The notes under the pieces are model-generated. The model worked only from the letters and a program-made list of their open reading frames with translations. It did no database searches and was not told the DNA's origin. Source: Tragulus kanchil (lineage: Eukaryota; Chordata; Mammalia; Artiodactyla; Tragulidae). From it: DNA of 64,000 nt. Shown here piece by piece: positions 1 to 11,745 of the stretch (positions within the stretch are counted from its first letter, which is position 1; each line of letters starts with the position of its first letter). The stretch lies in contig JAIOJX010000005.1 in the NCBI GenBank assembly GCA_022376925.1, positions 13,916,501-13,980,500 of the forward strand. The letters are read 5' to 3'. The position numbers and the translations under genes were made by a program.

Positions 1-347
1 AAGGAGTTTACAATCCAGTAAAGGTGATAAATACTGATACATAAACAAGTAAGTGAACTGAAGTATTACAGATCCAGAAAAAAACACACACAAATACACA
101 CACCCAGAGGAAGGCAGACCTGTGTGCCTACATAGCCGCACACACTCAGGGGTGCATAACTCCTGGCCACTGCATAACAAACAAGAAGGTGTTCCTTCCT
201 CTTTGAAGAAGGGAAGCTGGAAAGTTCCGAGGAAAACTGACAGACAAACTGAGTGTTATGAAACGAATACGAATGGGCCAGGCAAGATAGGGCACAAGGA
301 CATCCAAGCAATTAAATGAAAGAAGAGGCCTAAAAACATGTAGTCAG

Positions 348-540
348 GCATTCATTCAACAAAGATTTATCAAGGCACTCCGATGTGAATGTATAGCTTT
401 AAGCCCTGGGGCACAGCAGTTCATGATACTGACAAGCTTTCTGTTGTCCCGAGGTTCTAGAGGAGATGAACCATAAACCAGTCAATAGATATACAAACCA
501 AAGAGCTATGAAGAAAACCCAGTGGGTGAGACAGCCAGAG
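348..540 (-). repeat. L2 LINE 3' fragment (ancient)
   Basis: The reverse strand resembles the 3' part of L2: 'cattcattcaacaaagatttatcaaggcactccg' is a degraded form of the familiar L2 motif for attcaacaaatatttattgagcacc, followed by a 'ctggggcacagcagttcatga' block. It is an old mammal-wide element. The CHR SINE at 612-838 lies just downstream. Confidence 0.55.
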
Positions 541-611
541 GGACACTGAGACCAAAGGTAGAGAGTGGGAGGAGAGAGGAGAGCCAGAGGTCAACACCAG
601 ACTCCATTCTC

Positions 612-838
612 CATTTGTTTGGGGTTTTTTGGCCACTTCTATTGGTCTTTATTTTCATCCATCTTTGTTCTTTGGCCTGTGTGGGCGTCACACTGCAGTG
701 GCCTCTGCTCCGGCTCAGTAGTTGGACATATCGGTCCGGCCGCTCCGCGGCACGTGGGATCTTCCCAGGTCAGGGATGGAACCGGAGCAACTTGCACTGC
801 AAGCCGGTGTCCTTACCCACTGGACCACCAGGGAAGCC
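612..838 (-). mobile_element. CHR-type tRNA-derived SINE
   Basis: Read on the minus strand it begins ggggcttccctggtggtccagtgg and contains the B-box-like ggttccatccctgacctggg, the diagnostic head of the CHR SINEs of Cetartiodactyla. It ends with a pyrimidine tail on the plus strand (about 621-630). A probable target-site duplication, ccattctc, is present at 604-611 and 839-846. Confidence 0.8.
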
Positions 839-1173
839 CCATTCTCTGTTTTCTATGAAAAAGATTTTTCCTAAATCCTCCTGGCCTTTTATGCCATTAC
901 TCTTCTCTCCTAAGGATGTGGAGTGAGATTCCTGGCTGGGGGCTAACGCTCTCCTTGGGAAACCTTATCTCCAGTGGGTAGAAGTGATCCGCCACTGGGT
1001 GGAGTTTCAATGTTGAGCACAGGAGTGCTGGTGGGGGGAGAATTGGGGTTTCCTTTTCCTTCCTTCTTCACACAGACTATAATAGACTCAGACTTTCCGC
1101 AGGTAGACTGTGACCAGGTCCAGACTGGGGAAGCTCTTTGGGGCTCTCATCCTAAGATACAACTTCTAACTCA

Positions 1174-1354
1174 ATTGTTGTTCAGTCGCTGTGTCCTGTC
1201 CTACTCTTTCATGACCCTGTGCACTGTAGCCCACCAGGCTCCTCTGTCCATGGAATTCTCCAGGCAAGAAGGGGATCTTCCCAACTCAGGGATCGAACCC
1301 GCATCTCCTGCATTGGCGGGAGGATTCTCTACCACTGAGCCATCAGGGAAGTCC
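1174..1354 (-). mobile_element. Bov-tA SINE
   Basis: The plus strand carries the complement of a Bov-tA element: gttgttcagtcgctgtgtcc, then ccaccaggctcctctgtcc, ggatcttcccaactcaggg, and the tRNA-like head ending gagccatcagggaagtcc. This family is specific to ruminants. A short internal stretch (around 1270) is missing relative to other Bov-tA copies in the window. Confidence 0.9.
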
Positions 1355-2070
1355 TTTATCTGCTTTATTACACTTGTTTTATTTTTCAGCTGGCTCAGGA
1401 CTTGGCGAGGCAAGAAGACTCTCTGAAAATAAAGGTTTTTATGCTATCAATCCTTCCCTTCCCCAAAAGACCTCAGAAATAAATTACAAAGCACTATCCT
1501 AATCTATCAAATCTGTCACCTTAATGCAAAATGCTTCAAATCTCTTACTTAGTAACTCCAAAGGCACGGGTGGGTTTGACTGAGAGGTCTAGCCCCAACA
1601 GTCTAATAAGGCAAGTTCAACAGAAACAGCAAATACTAGGCGAGAAGGGGAGATGACCTCAGTGCCACCATGAAAGCTCAGGGTACACAGTTCATGGTCA
1701 GTAGCCACAAGGAGGAAGAAGAAGAAACATGAAGTCTTTAGATAGTCTTACTTTGTGATTTCATATCTACATTAAAAAAAAAAAAAAAAAGCACCACACC
1801 AATAAAAGATTTTCTCTTTTCTCTAAAGAATATAAAAGTATTTAACATTTACATACTTGCCTCATAGCTTCCACGTGAGACTACATTATCATGAAAAAAT
1901 ATTAATGGTTACTATCTATAAGGCTCAGTTCTGAGAAATAATAATAAAAAATACAGATGAAGAATTAGATAGATGGTTTCTAGGCTCCCTACCTAAAAAG
2001 ACTGCTCAGGCCCCCAAAGTGTTATGCATCACCAAAGGAAATACAAATCAAGTATTCAATAGACGCTAAA
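1355..2070. other. Single-copy non-coding segment
   Basis: AT-rich sequence with a poly-A run at about 1773-1790. No open frame of interest, no splice-bounded candidate exon and no repeat family that I recognise with confidence. It ends where duplication 1 begins. Confidence 0.6.
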
Positions 2071-2160
2071 AATGTTCTCAATGATTCAGGAGTTTGGTGG
2101 CGGGGCAGGTGAAGCAGCATCTGCTGATATCCAGAGTGATTACAATGGTTTCGTGGAAGG

Positions 2161-2277
2161 TTTTTTTGGCCACCCTACAAGGCAAGTGGGATCCTAGTTC
2201 TTCTACCAAGAATCGAACCCACACCCCCTGCATTTGACTTGTAGAGTCTTAACCAAAGAACTGCCAGGGAAGTCCCC
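2161..2277 (-). mobile_element. CHR-type SINE, 5'-short (copy A)
   Basis: The reverse strand has ggggacttccctggcagttc and a tRNA-like core, and the plus strand shows the complement with a T-rich start at 2161. Flanks cgtggaag (2152-2159) and cgtggagg (2276-2283) are a likely target-site duplication with one mismatch. Confidence 0.8.
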
Positions 2278-3271
2278 GTGGAGGACTGCAGAGAGGAGAA
2301 AACATCAAAGAAATGTGAAAACCCCACCCCTACACACTTGGAGAGACTTCTTTAGAAACTGCACCTCTGGTGGAAGCTCCTAGAAGATATACCATGTGCA
2401 CTGGATGGCTGGGCACAGCCACATCATGCCTGGCATTGCACTCTGCCCTGGGAGGGGTCTCCTCAATCCCGGCAGAGCACGTTACATGTGGCCCTAGATT
2501 TCACGCTGCTCTGTTTCCAGCCAGGAGCCGCTGAGCGCCATGTCCAGGAAGCACTCTGCCTGCTGGGCGTCTCTGCCAGGGCTGCTTGGCCAGGGGCATG
2601 AATGAGAAGAACAGACTCTCACAGACGCGGGCTGGCTAGAGCTAGAGGCCCTGCCAGCTCAGCCTGCACACTCGGGGCCCCCCAGAATTTACTACAGACA
2701 CTGCCTTCCCTGGTTGAGTCTCCAGCTCGGTGGGGACAAGGAGACAAGTGTTGAAAGCAGAGATGGATGAGACTTACACAGCCCATACTCTCTACAGGAG
2801 AGGAAAGGCGGGCCGGGATAAGGTGGAAAATGAAAGCGGGCATCAGGCTGTGCTCAGCCTGCCCAGTGTACACGGGCTGCCACGGTCATTGTATGTTTTT
2901 CTGGCCGCACAGACATGTTGCTATGGAACCAATAAATGCCACTGCTACTTGGCCGCTAGCTCGCAAGTAAAATCGCAGCACCGGCAGCAGCATTTCCCTA
3001 GATCTCCCTTAAAGGGATACCATTGAGGCCGAGCGCTGCTCAAGCTTGGAAAACAGTAGCAGCGTCATTCCAGGGTCCGGCCCCACCCCATTCCATGAGC
3101 TGGCGCCTAGTGACCCCTGTTCCACAAGGCGGACACGTGTGCAGCATGTGGACCCATGTGGTACAAACCCAAAGCCTGGGGAATGTTCTCAATGATTCAG
3201 GAGTTTGGTGGCGGGGCAGGTGAAGCAGCATCTGCTGATATCCAGAGTGATTACAATGGTTTCGTGGAAGG

Positions 3272-3388
3272 TTTTTTTGGCCACCCTACAAGGCAAGTGG
3301 GATCCTAGTTCTTCTACCAAGAATCGAACCCACACCCCCTGCATTTGACTTGTAGAGTCTTAACCAAAGAACTGCCAGGGAAGTCCCC
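3272..3388 (-). mobile_element. CHR-type SINE (copy B of the one at 2161)
   Basis: Identical to the element at 2161-2277 and carried inside the second copy of duplication 1. It is not an independent insertion, because its flanks and the target-site duplication are copied too. Confidence 0.8.
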
Positions 3389-4290
3389 GTGGAGGACTGC
3401 AGAGAGGAGAAAACATCAAAGAAATGTGAAAACCCCACCCCTACACACTTGGAGAGACTTCTTTAGAAACTGCACCTCTGGTGGAAGCTCCTAGAAGATA
3501 TACCATGTGCACTGGATGGCTGGGCACAGCCACATCATGCCTGGCATTGCACTCTGCCCTGGGAGGGGTCTCCTCAATCCCGGCAGAGCACGTTACATGT
3601 GGCCCTAGATTTCACGCTGCTCTGTTTCCAGCCAGGAGCCGCTGAGCGCCATGTCCAGGAAGCACTCTGCCTGCTGGGCGTCTCTGCCAGGGCTGCTTGG
3701 CCAGGGGCATGAATGAGAAGAACAGACTCTCACAGACGCGGCTGGCTAGAGCTAGAGGCCCTGCCAGCTCAGCCTGCACACTCGGGGCCCCCCAGAATTT
3801 ACTACAGACACTGCCTTCCCTGGTTGAGTCTCCAGCTCGGTGGGGACAAGGAGACAAGTGTTGAAAGCAGAGATGGATGAGACTTACACAGCCCATACTC
3901 TCTACAGGAGAGGAAAGGCGGGCCGGGATAAGGTGGAAAATGAAAGCGGGCATCAGGCTGTGCTCAGCCTGCCCAGTGTACACTGGCTGCCACGGTCATT
4001 GTATGTTTTTCTGGCCGCACAGACATGTTGCTATGGAACCAATAAATGCCACTGCTACTTGGCCGCTAGCTCGCAAGTAAAATCGCAGCACCGGCAGCAG
4101 CATTTCCCTAGATCTCCCTTAAAGGGATACCATTGAGGCCGAGCGCTGCTCAAGCTTGGAAAACAGTAGCAGCGTCATTCCAGGGTCCGGCCCCACCCCA
4201 TTCCATGAGCTGGCGCCTAGTGACCCCTGTTCCACAAGGCGGACACGTGTGCAGCATGTGGACCCATGTGGTACAAACCCAAAGCCTGGG

Positions 4291-5635
4291 GATCCGCTCA
4301 GAGTTATTCTTTAAGAATCTCACAGCTTCAGTGCGTGTTGAGCTCCCCCAAGTCAGTCAAAGCAAACACCTTGTCGCATTGGGGATAATGATTTGGTGCC
4401 TCCTGACTGGTTGCTTCAAATGACTTATGACCCAGCAAGAAACCAAAGTTGCCGCAGGCGGTCAGCGTGGGGTCAGGGGGTCCTTATTTTACCGCATTAC
4501 CATTCCTCAGTTCATGCCCCTCTCTACTAGGCTATTCTTTACTTAAAGAGTATTACAGAACAGGCCAAAGAATGTGGCACTTTCCCCCTTTCCCAAGGCC
4601 CTTAATTGTCTCCTGGTTTCGTCGTGATCCATCTCTGGGTTCTGTGGAGACCCCGTGTTCTCCATGCAGACCTCAGCGTTACACGTTACATGTTACACTG
4701 TGGTGTGCCCTGGGGGATACACCTTCGGGGCTTGGATGAGATGAGGAAATAGAACCCTCACATTTACATGTGTAATAACATACCGTTCATGCACAGAGTA
4801 TGTGAGGACAGGAGACACTAATTCTAGAGTAGGAAGAGATACAGTCCTTAGTGAATCAGGCATCTTTGTTCTAAACTCAACCCAGGATGTCGGTATAAAG
4901 CAGATGAGCTCTGTACCCTGATGAGCAGACCAATCAAGTTCCTTTACAAGGACTCCAGGAAGAGCAGGAGAGAAGCCCCCGCTGGTTAAGATAAAGTGGG
5001 ACACAATCCTGAGCATCTCCATCCTAGGTTAAGACTCAGTTCTAGAGGCAAGGCGGCATTTTGGAAATCCAAGGGTTTAGATCGTCAACCTACATGAATG
5101 CGCTCCAGAGCCAGGTCCGGCACGGGTGTCTCGAAAGAACCACAAGTAGGTCCCCCTTCTGGGATCTCCCACGGATATGTTCTCCATAACACCCCACCAC
5201 TACTGAGCTCTCATGTAAAAAGCACACTTTTTTTTTGTTGTTTTGAGAAGACGTGCTACTCTGAGAGTCTGTGACGGCGGGCCAAATTTGCACAGCATGG
5301 CGAGAAACCTGTTCAGTCCCACTCCGCAGGTGCAGGCAGCCCCGGGCGGGGGCGGGCCGCTCTGCAGCTGGTCCAAACACACCTGCAGGTGCGCCTCGGC
5401 GTCTAGCGGCAGAGCAGGTGGACCACGGAGTCCCAGCATGTGACGGGGTGTTGCAAATGCGGTGGTTTGGGAAAGGCGCAAAGGAAACAACAAACAGGCC
5501 CTTTTAGAAAGATGAGTTCCCAAACAAAAAAACGTTCTGGCTACCGCCATGGTAGGAGCCTCTCTACGTAGGAGCCAAACAGGATGACTAGAAAGGTAAA
5601 CAGTATTCTTCCTGACACTTGCCTTCGAGAGACGG
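4291..5635. other. Single-copy non-coding segment
   Basis: No interspersed repeat recognised and no duplication. It contains a poly-T run at about 5227-5235 and a GC-rich block at 5265-5450 listed separately. Short open frames here show no recognisable domain. Confidence 0.6.
5265..5450 (-). other. GC-rich, CpG-containing exon-like stretch (weak candidate)
   Basis: On the minus strand an uninterrupted frame runs through this block and reads with a coding-like flavour (MLGLRGPPALPLDAEAHLQV, then a Pro-rich turn and a Cys-containing end). It has about a dozen CpGs, which is more than its surroundings. The edges lack a convincing polypyrimidine-AG acceptor or GT donor, so it may be a fossil exon, a processed pseudogene piece or chance. 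I do not recognise the peptide. Confidence 0.25.
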
Positions 5636-5842
5636 TGTGTGTGCTCAGTCATGTCCATCTCTTTGTGACCCCATGGACTGTATAGCCTGCCAGGCTCCTC
5701 TGTCCATGGGATTCCCCAGGCAAGAAGACTGGAATAGGCAGCCATTTCCTTCTCCGGGGGATCTTCCCATCCCAGGGATTGAACCCAGGTCTCTAGCGTC
5801 TCCTGCACTGATAGGCGGATTCTTTATCCCTGGGCCTCCTGC
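5636..5842 (-). mobile_element. Bov-tA SINE
   Basis: Complement of a nearly full-length Bov-tA: gtgtgctcagtcatgtcc, gtgaccccatggactgtata, ccaggctcctctgtccatgg, ttccttctccgggggatctt, and a degenerate tRNA-like head around 5820-5842. Single copy in this window. Confidence 0.92.
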
Positions 5843-7328
5843 AGTAGGTCATCAGGATGACCTCAGGTTGAACCACTTATAACTCTATCCTCCAAAGTCA
5901 CTGAGATTCAAAAGGCAGCTGTGTGTGGGGGTGAGGTGGGGGGATGGGAGGCCACAACCGCACACAGCTGAGGGTCAAACGCCTCCCTCATCATCTAGGC
6001 TCAGCAGGGGGTGGGGGCTGGGGTGACGGAAACCCGCGGGGCCTCAGCGGCCGTGTCTGACCACAGGAGCTTTGCCACGTGGGCTCTAATGTCCCATCTA
6101 CTGCTCACATCCCATTATTCTCTGTCGTGGTGTTAAAACAGTGTGTCACATGAACAAAACACATGGGTTCTCCTTGCCCATGGCCACGTTTCTGTGCAAC
6201 ACCCACTGGAGAGGGGGGAAAAAAAAGAAAGCAACTTCCTCTCTCATACCCTCTGCAAGCTGAACAAGGTTTTTAGCAAAGGGGTAACAACCAGAAGAGA
6301 CAAGACCTGTGAACAGCCAACACAAATGGCAGGAAAACGCCAGGGGCAACGTCCCCTCTGAAGGGAAGAGGCGAGGTAGTGAGTAGAAAGAGGCTCTTGG
6401 TTCCAGGTGGGGGAAAGCCTGCAGATTTCAAGTGGTTACCAGGCGAGGCGAGGAACACGGACATATGAAGGAGCTGAGGATTACTCACCCTGCGAAAGCA
6501 GCAAACCGGCCTCTTTTCACCCAGAAAACGGACTAATGTCTTTGGAACCCTGGAAGAGAACAAGATGGAAAATAAAACATTAACCCCGTCCTATAAATCG
6601 GCACGGGGAATGCAGGCTGGAGAGATGAGACACGCCAGTGCCTGTCCCTCTGGAACTTACTTGGTGCACAGAGAGTGTCTGAGGAACGTGGACGCCCCAC
6701 AGTTAGGCTGGCTATGTGGATTTTAAAGACGGAGCTCTGAACAATTACTATGAAGAACATAATCACCTGCAGGGTTCCTTCATCTCCGGAGGAGTGAACA
6801 TTGCCAACAGGAGCGCTGTGGGGCCGTACCCTGTGGCCCTGTGAGCGTCCCAGCCTCAAGACGGGAAGACGAGCCCAGAGGCAGTGACAGGGACATCTGG
6901 CTGATCGGACCAGGGGCTCCTCCACTAAGGCCTCGGAGAGACACCGCACCGTGTCCGACGCACACCGAGCAAGGCGTGCACACGGTGCCCTCTGCCTCCG
7001 TAGGGGGAGGAGGCTACCATTTATAGGGGGAATGGAGGGCAGGTGCGCTCAGTCCGTTACCAGGGAAACCCAGCGGCTAGGCGGAGCAACCCACAGGCAG
7101 TGACTGATTAAGCCCATAATTAAGGGGATGTGTGAGTGAAGCCAGCCTGGCTGAGCAGGCGATGTAGAGAGGAAGGGAACCGCCATCTTGAAGGCTCTGA
7201 CCATGCAACATATCCTCCACGAATGTCGTGGTGTCTGGGAGTTGCACCTTTAAAAACACCACGTCTGCACCCCCACAAGGGCGCTAATTGAAGATAGCTT
7301 CCTAGTCATCGGACCGTATGTTTGCCTT
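5843..7328. other. Single-copy non-coding segment
   Basis: Moderately GC-rich with scattered CpGs. No recognisable repeat or gene. Several overlapping open frames of 60-140 codons are present on both strands with no conserved motif, which fits chance in GC-rich DNA. Confidence 0.55.
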
Positions 7329-7385
7329 CTCCCCAACTGGTGCACCCACAACTCCATCCATCCCCCCCACTGAAGTTCATGTCCC

Positions 7386-7590
7386 GAGGGAATCCATACT
7401 TAAGTTCCTACGGGAACGTGGACCTTGCAGAGAGACGCCCCCGTATCAGGCGGGCGGAGCAATCCCGAGAGGAAGCCCCGGTGTCCGAGATAAAGCGTGG
7501 GAAAGAACCAAGATGATGTGGCCGCTGGGAGAGGAAGCCTGGAAGACAAAGGCTGATAAGGCGGCGACAGCCACGGACCGTTTAATCTGC
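7386..7590. other. CpG-rich block (copy A; copy B at 8474-8678)
   Basis: Contains a cluster of CpG dinucleotides (cgtatcaggcgggcggagca, taaggcggcgacagccacgg and neighbours) in otherwise CpG-poor DNA. It is too short for a conventional CpG island. No exon boundaries are evident. It may be a decayed old interspersed element. Confidence 0.4.
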
Positions 7591-8204
7591 CTCACCCAAG
7601 GAACTCGATGCAAGATCCAAGTTTTTAAACATTTCCAGAGGCTGTATTCAAGACGCCTTCACAGGTTTGGGAGGGGAGGAAGCCCCACGAGCTCCTGAGA
7701 ATGGCAAATTTCACACGATCCCAGAGCCTGGTGGGTTCCAGCCTCCAGCTATGGCTCTTCCTCCCTTTTATGTAAAAGGACTAGAGCCCTGTGGCCTCTA
7801 GGGCTGGACAGGGGGTCTCCTCCTTGGGAGGGGTCCACTGGCCACAGATTCCCAGATGGGGAGCCTCAGAATTTTCTAGGCCACAGTCCGAGGGAGAAGC
7901 CCGCCTCCCCTGTTGCCAGCCTGTGCGAGGAGAGAAGAGGGCTACCGAGACCACGTGGATGTTGACACACGGACTGAAAACACTCCAGGGAAACCCTGCA
8001 ATCTCTGAAGACAATCCTGGCCACGATGGTGAGATCTCTGAGCAGCTTCTTTGGAAAGCAGCACTTTCTAATCCACTCACATACATTCGCCTTCTCCTCA
8101 AGGTAGACAGGAGGTCTACCGCGAGATTCACCGAGCCCCCAGCCGCTGATCTCAGAGTCAAATCTGAGTCTGAGCCTCGCCCACCAGCTGTGCCATACCA
8201 GTGA

Positions 8205-8315
8205 TGGAAACTCTCAGAAGCGTTTCCTCATTTGCATGATGGCAGTCAGAATGCTGACCTCACATCGTGGTTCAGGTTCTCGGGGCAGGGCTTGGCACAC
8301 AGAAGAGACTCGATG
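8205..8315 (-). repeat. MIR SINE fragment
   Basis: Has gtttcctcatttgcatgatg followed by gggcttggcacacagaagag, matching the order of the MIR complement (tttcctcatctgtaaaatgg ... agtgcctggcacatagtaag). Further copies lie at about 9293-9403 and 10409-10502 because duplications 2 and 3 overlap. Confidence 0.5.
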
Positions 8316-9565
8316 ACAAGAAAATGTCTTACCATGCGGCAATACATGGCTATAGATCAGTGACAAGAGACAAGACATGGCAGAGAAAAACGCGGGTATT
8401 CGTATGGTATTCTCTTTTCCCCAACTGGTGCACCCACAACTCCATCCATCCCCCCCACTGAAGTTCATGTCCCGAGGGAATCCATACTTAAGTTCCTACG
8501 GGAACGTGGACCTTGCAGAGAGACGCCCCCGTATCAGGCGGGCGGAGCAATCCCGAGAGGAAGCCCCGGTGTCCGAGATAAAGCGTGGGAAAGAACCAAG
8601 ATGATGTGGCCGCTGGGAGAGGAAGCCTGGAAGACAAAGGCTGATAAGGCGGCGACAGCCACGGACCGTTTAATCTGCCTCACCCAAGGAACTCGATGCA
8701 AGATCCAAGTTTTTAAACATTTCCAGAGGCTGTATTCAAGACGCCTTCACAGGTTTGGGAGGGGAGGAAGCCCCACGAGCTCCTGAGAATGGCAAATTTC
8801 ACACGATCCCAGAGCCTGGTGGGTTCCAGCCTCCAGCTATGGCTCTTCCTCCCTTTTATGTAAAAGGACTAGAGCCCTGTGGCCTCTAGGGCTGGACAGG
8901 GGGTCTCCTCCTTGGGAGGGGTCCACTGGCCACAGATTCCCAGATGGGGAGCCTCAGAATTTTCTAGGCCACAGTCCGAGGGAGAAGCCCGCCTCCCCTG
9001 TTGCCAGCCTGTGCGAGGAGAGAAGAGGGCTACCGAGACCACGTGGATGTTGACACACGGACTGAAAACACTCCAGGGAAACCCTGCAATCTCTGAAGAC
9101 AATCCTGGCCACGATGGTGAGATCTCTGAGCAGCTTCTTTGGAAAGCAGCACTTTCTAATCCACTCACATACATTCGCCTTCTCCTCAAGGTAGACAGGA
9201 GGTCTACCGCGAGATTCACCGAGCCCCCAGCCGCTGATCTCAGAGTCAAATCTGAGTCTGAGCCTCGCCCACCAGCTGTGCCATACCAGTGATGGAAACT
9301 CTCAGAAGCGTTTCCTCATTTGCATGATGGCAGTCAGAATGCTGACCTCACATCGTGGTTCAGGTTCTCGGGGCAGGGCTTGGCACACAGAAGAGACTCG
9401 ATGACAAGAAAATGTCTTACCATGCGGCAATACATGGCTATAGATCAGTGACAAGAGACAAGACATGGCAGAGAAAAACGCGGGTATTCGTATGGTATTC
9501 TCTTTTTCTCCAGAATGAGATGCGGAAAATGAGACCAAAATAAAACCATTTACTGTGAACAACAA

Positions 9566-9772
9566 GGGCTTCTCAGATGCCTCAGTGGTAAAGAAACCAC
9601 CTGCCAATGCAGGAGATGTGGGCCCAAGCCCTCGGTGGGGAAAATCCCTTGGGGAAAGAAACCACCACTCCAGTGTCTTTGCCTGGGAGATCCCGTAGAC
9701 AGAGGAGCCTGGTGGGCTACCATCCATGGGGCTGCAAAGAGTGAGCTATCACCAAAGTGCCTTAGCACGCAC
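9566..9772 (+). mobile_element. Bov-tA SINE (copy A)
   Basis: Starts gggcttctcagatgcctcag, with the tRNA-like head tcagtggtaaagaaaccacc, then the Bov-A body (ccactccagtgtctttgcct, agaggagcctggtgggctac). It ends near cttagcacgcac. Plus orientation. Confidence 0.92.
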
Positions 9773-9880
9773 CCAAGTGAACAGTTAGATAATACAGATA
9801 AGGAAGGAAAAAATGCCAGATGATACAGAGCAGCAAGAGTTCCACTAATAATCACTTTGAACGTTTTCACTTTCATGGCT

Positions 9881-9970
9881 CCAACCTCTTCACTATATAC
9901 TCAGCTATGTAGAGTATATTATACATATACTTATATAGATAAAATTATATACATATATACTATTCATAAC
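9881..9970. repeat. AT-rich low-complexity tract (copy at 10980-11069)
   Basis: Alternating TA/CATA sequence such as tatattatacatatacttat and tatatacatatatactattc. It is carried in both copies of duplication 3. Confidence 0.6.
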
Positions 9971-10664
9971 ATTCAATGACAACATTCATATTGCTCTGCA
10001 TTCTAACAGTTTACTTGCTCTATTGTAAACCTCTTTTAGCATCAGCAAATCCACCCCCATCCTAACAGTTTAAGGACTACAAGCCTATTGCACTGAAAGA
10101 ATGAACCACTAAATGTGTACTTGTTGAATTTACAAGAATTTATCCGTATCTCACATTTATGAGAATGGACTCCACTTGTGATAGCATGTGATCCTTTCGC
10201 TTCTACATTTTTATCAAGATTGAGAAAGGCAGCTTGTATAAATCTCAGAAGCCTTAACACCAAAAAATCGTTTTGGTTTGAGTGGGCGTAGCTGAGAAGA
10301 ATACAAACCAGGACGTTTACTGTAGGGAATAATATTGCACATCACAATATTCAGTTTTTAAGGGTTTCCAATAATAATCTGTTCAAATTTTCGATGACAA
10401 GAAAATCGGTTTCCTCATTTGCATGATGGCAGTCAGAATGCTGACCTCACATCGTGGTTCAGGTTCTCGGGGCAGGGCTTGGCACACAGAAGAGACTCGA
10501 TGACAAGAAAATGTCTTACCATGCGGCAATACATGGCTATAGATCAGTGACAAGAGACAAGACATGGCAGAGAAAAACGCGGGTATTCGTATGGTATTCT
10601 CTTTTTCTCCAGAATGAGATGCGGAAAATGAGACCAAAATAAAACCATTTACTGTGAACAACAA

Positions 10665-10871
10665 GGGCTTCTCAGATGCCTCAGTGGTAAAGAAACCACC
10701 TGCCAATGCAGGAGATGTGGGCCCAAGCCCTCGGTGGGGAAAATCCCTTGGGGAAAGAAACCACCACTCCAGTGTCTTTGCCTGGGAGATCCCGTAGACA
10801 GAGGAGCCTGGTGGGCTACCATCCATGGGGCTGCAAAGAGTGAGCTATCACCAAAGTGCCTTAGCACGCAC
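10665..10871 (+). mobile_element. Bov-tA SINE (copy B of the one at 9566)
   Basis: Same sequence and flanks as 9566-9772, offset by exactly 1099 bases. It is part of duplication 3 and not a separate insertion. Confidence 0.92.
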
Positions 10872-11529
10872 CCAAGTGAACAGTTAGATAATACAGATAA
10901 GGAAGGAAAAAATGCCAGATGATACAGAGCAGCAAGAGTTCCACTAATAATCACTTTGAACGTTTTCACTTTCATGGCTCCAACCTCTTCACTATATACT
11001 CAGCTATGTAGAGTATATTATACATATACTTATATAGATAAAATTATATACATATATACTATTCATAACATTCAATGACAACATTCATATTGCTCTGCAT
11101 TCTAACAGTTTACTTGCTCTATTGTAAACCTCTTTTAGCATCAGCAAATCCACCCCCATCCTAACAGTTTAAGGACTACAAGCCTATTGCACTGAAAGAA
11201 TGAACCACTAAATGTGTACTTGTTGAATTTACAAGAATTTATCCGTATCTCACATTTATGAGAATGGACTCCACTTGTGATAGCATGTGATCCTTTCGCT
11301 TCTACATTTTTATCAAGATTGAGAAAGGCAGCTTGTATAAATCTCAGAAGCCTTAACACCAAAAAATCGTTTTGGTTTGAGTGGGCGTAGCTGAGAAGAA
11401 TACAAACCAGGACGTTTACTGTAGGGAATAATATTGCACATCACAATATTCAGTGAGTTTCCAATATATTGAAAGGGGACAAAATTTTAAAAAGCAGGGC
11501 CATCGGTAGCTGGAGTGTGAAATCCTAAG

Positions 11530-11745
11530 TCTGAAGTTCAAGAGGTGTCTCTGTTTTGGGTCCGACTGTGATGGAGTGACTTAATGACCCAGTGAAAAAT
11601 ATACTGAAAATTGTAGACTCGTGTGGGAACCTAAAAATGATAATCACATTGTATGAACTTGAAAACTTTAAAAGATTGGAATGGACCATATTTAGAAGAT
11701 ATCAGGAGCCGGGATGTTGGTGAGGTCTCAGTATTTCTAATCTAA
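11530..11745 (+). repeat. Old diverged direct repeat, member 1
   Basis: Aligns by eye to 12375-12575: atggagtgacttaatgaccc against gtggagtgacttaatgatac, tgaaaattgtagactcgtgt against tggaaattgtagacgcttat, and cacattgtatgaacttgaaa against cacattgtatgaacctgaaa. Identity is roughly 75-80 percent over about 200 bp. Unlike the 1.1-kb duplications this pair is clearly old. It may be two copies of an interspersed repeat that I cannot name, or a local ancient duplication. Confidence 0.65.

Larger units (their letters stand above)
2071..4290 (+). repeat. Tandem duplication 1 (unit 1.11 kb, two copies)
   Basis: Copy A is about 2071-3180 and copy B about 3182-4290, in direct orientation with no spacer. 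The join is aagcctggg|gaatgttctc. The copies differ by a one-base loss in a G run (near 2629, cgcgggctgg against cgcggctgg) and one substitution (2871 against 3981). Both carry the same CHR SINE. Probably an unmerged assembly overlap. Confidence 0.97.
7329..9506 (+). repeat. Tandem duplication 2 (unit 1088 bp)
   Basis: Copy A is about 7331-8418 and copy B 8419-9506. The copies are essentially identical over the full unit, including the CpG-rich block at 7386-7590 / 8474-8678. The join is tattctctttt|ccccaactgg. The end of copy B also forms the start of duplication 3. Confidence 0.97.
9310..11454 (+). repeat. Tandem duplication 3 (offset 1099 bp) with noisy spacer
   Basis: Copy A is about 9310-10355 and copy B 10409-11454. 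A 53-base spacer (10356-10408) separates them. Its left part looks like a degraded version of the sequence after copy B (gggtttccaataataat against gagtttccaatatatt). Its right part resembles the sequence before copy A. This is the pattern expected from poor-quality read ends. Confidence 0.96.
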
